Notes under the pieces: generated by a model
Told to the model about the DNA's origin: nothing
The model's database searches: none
What the model saw: only the letters and a program-made list of their open reading frames with translations
Part shown: positions 4,381 to 5,918 of the stretch, one piece after another
How positions within the stretch are numbered: position 1 is the first letter of the stretch
Layout of the letters: every line of letters starts with the position of its first letter
From: Candidatus Komeilibacteria bacterium RIFCSPLOWO2_02_FULL_48_11
Lineage (GTDB): Bacteria; Patescibacteriota; Patescibacteriia; UBA2169
Direction of reading: 5' to 3'
Assembly: GCA_001818435.1 (NCBI GenBank)
Contig: MHKO01000028.1
Coordinates: forward strand, 7,984 to 13,901
DNA: 5,918 bases
Made by a program: the position numbers and the translations under genes

Positions 4381-4428
4381 AAAATTCAGCGTTAATCTGC
4401 GTTGTTATCCGCGTTTATCCGCTTCTAT
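4381..4428. repeat. Inverted repeat flanking the GxxExxY gene, arm within the atpD 3' end
   Basis: Reads on the minus strand ATAGAAGCGGATAAACGC and on to ATTTT directly before the GxxExxY ATG. It is the partner of 3946-3994 in opposite orientation. Its first 21 bases encode the last seven residues of AtpD (IEADKRG) and are followed by that gene's stop. Confidence 0.8.
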
Positions 4429-5787
4429 TTCCTCAATCCCCCCCTTCATGTAAAACATCTGCTCACCCTTCTCATCATGCTTGCCGTCTAAAATCTCGCG
4501 GAAGCCTCTTACTGTTTCGGCCACTGGAACATATTTGCCGCCAGTGCCGGTGAACGTTTCGGCCACAAAAAATGGCTGGGATAGGAAGCGCTGGATTTTG
4601 CGGGCCCGGGACACGGTAACTTTATCTTCGTCTGACAATTCTTCCATGCCCAAGATAGCGATGATATCCTGCAAATCTTTGTAGCGCTGGAGCACGCGCT
4701 GAACTTCGGTGGCAGTGCGGTAGTGCTCTTCTCCAACGATATTGGGGTCTAAAATAGTGGAATTGGAATCCAAGGGATCCACGGCCGGATAAATGCCGAG
4801 CTCGGTCAATGACCGGTTCAGCACCACTGTGGAATCCAAGTGCGCGAACGTGGTGGCTGGAGCCGGGTCAGTCAAATCATCAGCTGGAACATAGACAGCT
4901 TGGACAGAAGTGATGGAGCCTTTGTCAGTGGAGGTAATGCGCTCCTGCAGAGCGCCCATTTCCGTGGCCAAAGTCGGCTGATAGCCCACGGCCGAGGGCA
5001 GGCGGCCAAGGAGCGCGGACACTTCAGAGCCGGCCTGGGTAAAGCGGAAAATGTTATCAATGAAAAGCAGTAAATCACGGCCTTCTTCATCGCGGAAATA
5101 TTCGGCCATAGCCAGGGCAGATAAAGCCACGCGGGCGCGCGCTCCGGGGGGTTCATTCATCTGGCCAAAAATCAAGGCGGTTTTTTCCAACACGCCGCTT
5201 TCTTTCATTTCGCGATAAAGGTCATTGCCTTCGCGGGAGCGCTCCCCCACGCCGGCAAACATGGAATAACCGCCATGCTCCTGGGCAATGTTGCGGATCA
5301 GCTCTTGGATAACCACGGTCTTGCCCACACCGGCGCCGCCGAATAAACCAACTTTGCCGCCTTTCAAAAACGGGCAGATTAAATCTATAACTTTAATGCC
5401 GGTTTCCAAAACTTCGTACTTGGTGGATTGCTTGGTGAACTCCGGCGCGCTCCGGTGGATGGGATAATGTTTCTTGGTTTTAGGGTCAGCCAAGCCATCA
5501 ATCGGCTCACCGGTCACGTTAAACATGCGCCCTAGTGTTTCCGGGCCCACCGGTACCGTGATTGGGCTCCCCGAATCAACCACCTCGCTGCCGCGCGACA
5601 GGCCGTCGGTAGTGGACATGGCCACAGTGCGCACCACGTTGCCTCCCACATGCTGTTCCACTTCCAAAACAAGCTTTTGGCCGTTAGGCAGTTTGGTTTC
5701 CAGCGCCGAATAGAGGCTGGGCAATGTCTTTTCAAACCGGACGTCCACGACCACGCCGATTATTTGAGTTATGATTCCTTTGTTCAT
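4405..5787 (-). CDS. atpD: ATP synthase F1 beta subunit
   Basis: A 460-residue catalytic beta subunit of F1; the alpha3beta3 head makes ATP from ADP and phosphate on the cytoplasmic face of the membrane, or hydrolyses ATP to pump ions. In order: N-terminal beta-barrel (about 1-80), Walker A GGAGVGKT (150-157), the GERSREGNDLY segment with catalytic-type Glu (E182), Walker B LLLFIDNI (239-246), the arginine-finger-proximal GRLPSAVGYQPTLATEMG region (261-278), the family signature PAVDPLDSNS (334-343), and the DELSEED-type loop EELSDED (382-388) that contacts gamma and epsilon. All catalytic residues look intact. The C-terminus is odd: after FYMKGGIEE the last seven residues, IEADKRG, come from the flanking repeat rather than the usual EKAKK-like helix end. 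No SD is seen; the start matches the family N-terminus. Confidence 0.98.
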   Translation of the reverse strand: MNKGIITQIIGVVVDVRFEKTLPSLYSALETKLPNGQKLVLEVEQHVGGNVVRTVAMSTTDGLSRGSEVVDSGSPITVPVGPETLGRMFNVTGEPIDGLADPKTKKHYPIHRSAPEFTKQSTKYEVLETGIKVIDLICPFLKGGKVGLFGGAGVGKTVVIQELIRNIAQEHGGYSMFAGVGERSREGNDLYREMKESGVLEKTALIFGQMNEPPGARARVALSALAMAEYFRDEEGRDLLLFIDNIFRFTQAGSEVSALLGRLPSAVGYQPTLATEMGALQERITSTDKGSITSVQAVYVPADDLTDPAPATTFAHLDSTVVLNRSLTELGIYPAVDPLDSNSTILDPNIVGEEHYRTATEVQRVLQRYKDLQDIIAILGMEELSDEDKVTVSRARKIQRFLSQPFFVAETFTGTGGKYVPVAETVRGFREILDGKHDEKGEQMFYMKGGIEEIEADKRG

Positions 5788-5796
5788 AGAGTGTGA

Positions 5797-5876
5797 TTAA
5801 TGCGATGCTAATGAATGAGTGCGCCAGCCAGAGGCTGGTCGGCCTTTGGCCGAAATTACATGCGAATGCTGCGAAT
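5797..5876. repeat. Paired direct repeats enclosing two tandem hairpins upstream of atpD
   Basis: TTAATGCGATGCTAATGAAT (5797-5816) and an imperfect copy (5856-5876, TTACATGCG-AATGCT-GCGAAT) lie in the same orientation. Between them are two perfect hairpins with 3-nt loops: CCAGCC-AGA-GGCTGG (5824-5838) and TCGGCC-TTT-GGCCGA (5839-5853). No T-run follows on either strand, so neither is a standard terminator. They lie in the leader or intergenic region before atpD, and the layout resembles REP-type repeats. Confidence 0.6.
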
Positions 5877-5884
5877 TTATTACC

Positions 5885-5918
5885 CGTCATCCCGACCGAG
5901 CCCAGCAGGGCGAGTGGA
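5885..5918. repeat. Probable fragment of a dispersed repeat (window edge)
   Basis: The stretch GTCATCCCGACCGAG ... GAGTGGA resembles a dispersed intergenic repeat I recall from many bacterial genomes, usually continuing with AGGGATC. It holds a small dyad, GCCC-AGCA-GGGC (5900-5911). It is cut by the window end. Identification is by recollection only; no coding region is seen here. Confidence 0.35.

Overview
The window most resembles a small-genome bacterium of the Candidate Phyla Radiation (Patescibacteria, Parcubacteria-like). This is inferred from the style of the UvrD-type helicase, a GxxExxY gene flanked by degenerate ACGCxGAT repeats, very tight gene packing, and the absence of Shine-Dalgarno (SD) sequences on most genes. 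All complete genes end in TAA, so nothing shows whether UGA is recoded. Phylum placement is not proven.

Layout. Positions 1-1137, minus strand, hold an antitoxin-toxin pair (AbrB-like 904-1137, PIN toxin 481-900) followed 6 bp later by the 5' end of a UvrD/PcrA-type helicase that runs off the window. Positions 1138-1589 are AT-rich and non-coding. They contain an extended -10 promoter and palindrome for the toxin-antitoxin pair, then a 221-bp non-coding mobile element (MITE) with perfect 23-bp terminal inverted repeats and an 8-bp target duplication. Directly after the duplication lies a near-consensus sigma70-type promoter reading rightward. Positions 1590-2788, plus strand, hold two unrecognised small membrane proteins, each with a strong SD and a structured leader. 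They are separated by large hairpins and closed by a clear Rho-independent terminator at 2805-2846.

Positions 2888-5787, minus strand, hold part of the ATP synthase F1 operon (atpD beta, atpC epsilon) followed by a beta-class carbonic anhydrase. A GxxExxY-family gene sits between atpD and atpC inside roughly 49-bp imperfect inverted repeats. One repeat arm encodes the last seven residues of AtpD. The other runs into the atpC start codon. The remaining 131 bases (5788-5918) are non-coding and repeat-rich.

How the parts relate. AtpD and AtpC are catalytic and regulatory subunits of the same rotary ATPase. Carbonic anhydrase interconverts CO2 and bicarbonate and may share the transcript. The plus-strand pair looks like a separate transcription unit with its own promoter, terminator and translation style, inserted between minus-strand housekeeping genes. 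It is the least explained part of the window. Three kinds of repeat or mobile sequence (the MITE, the GxxExxY flanking repeats, and the repeats upstream of atpD) mark this as a plastic region.
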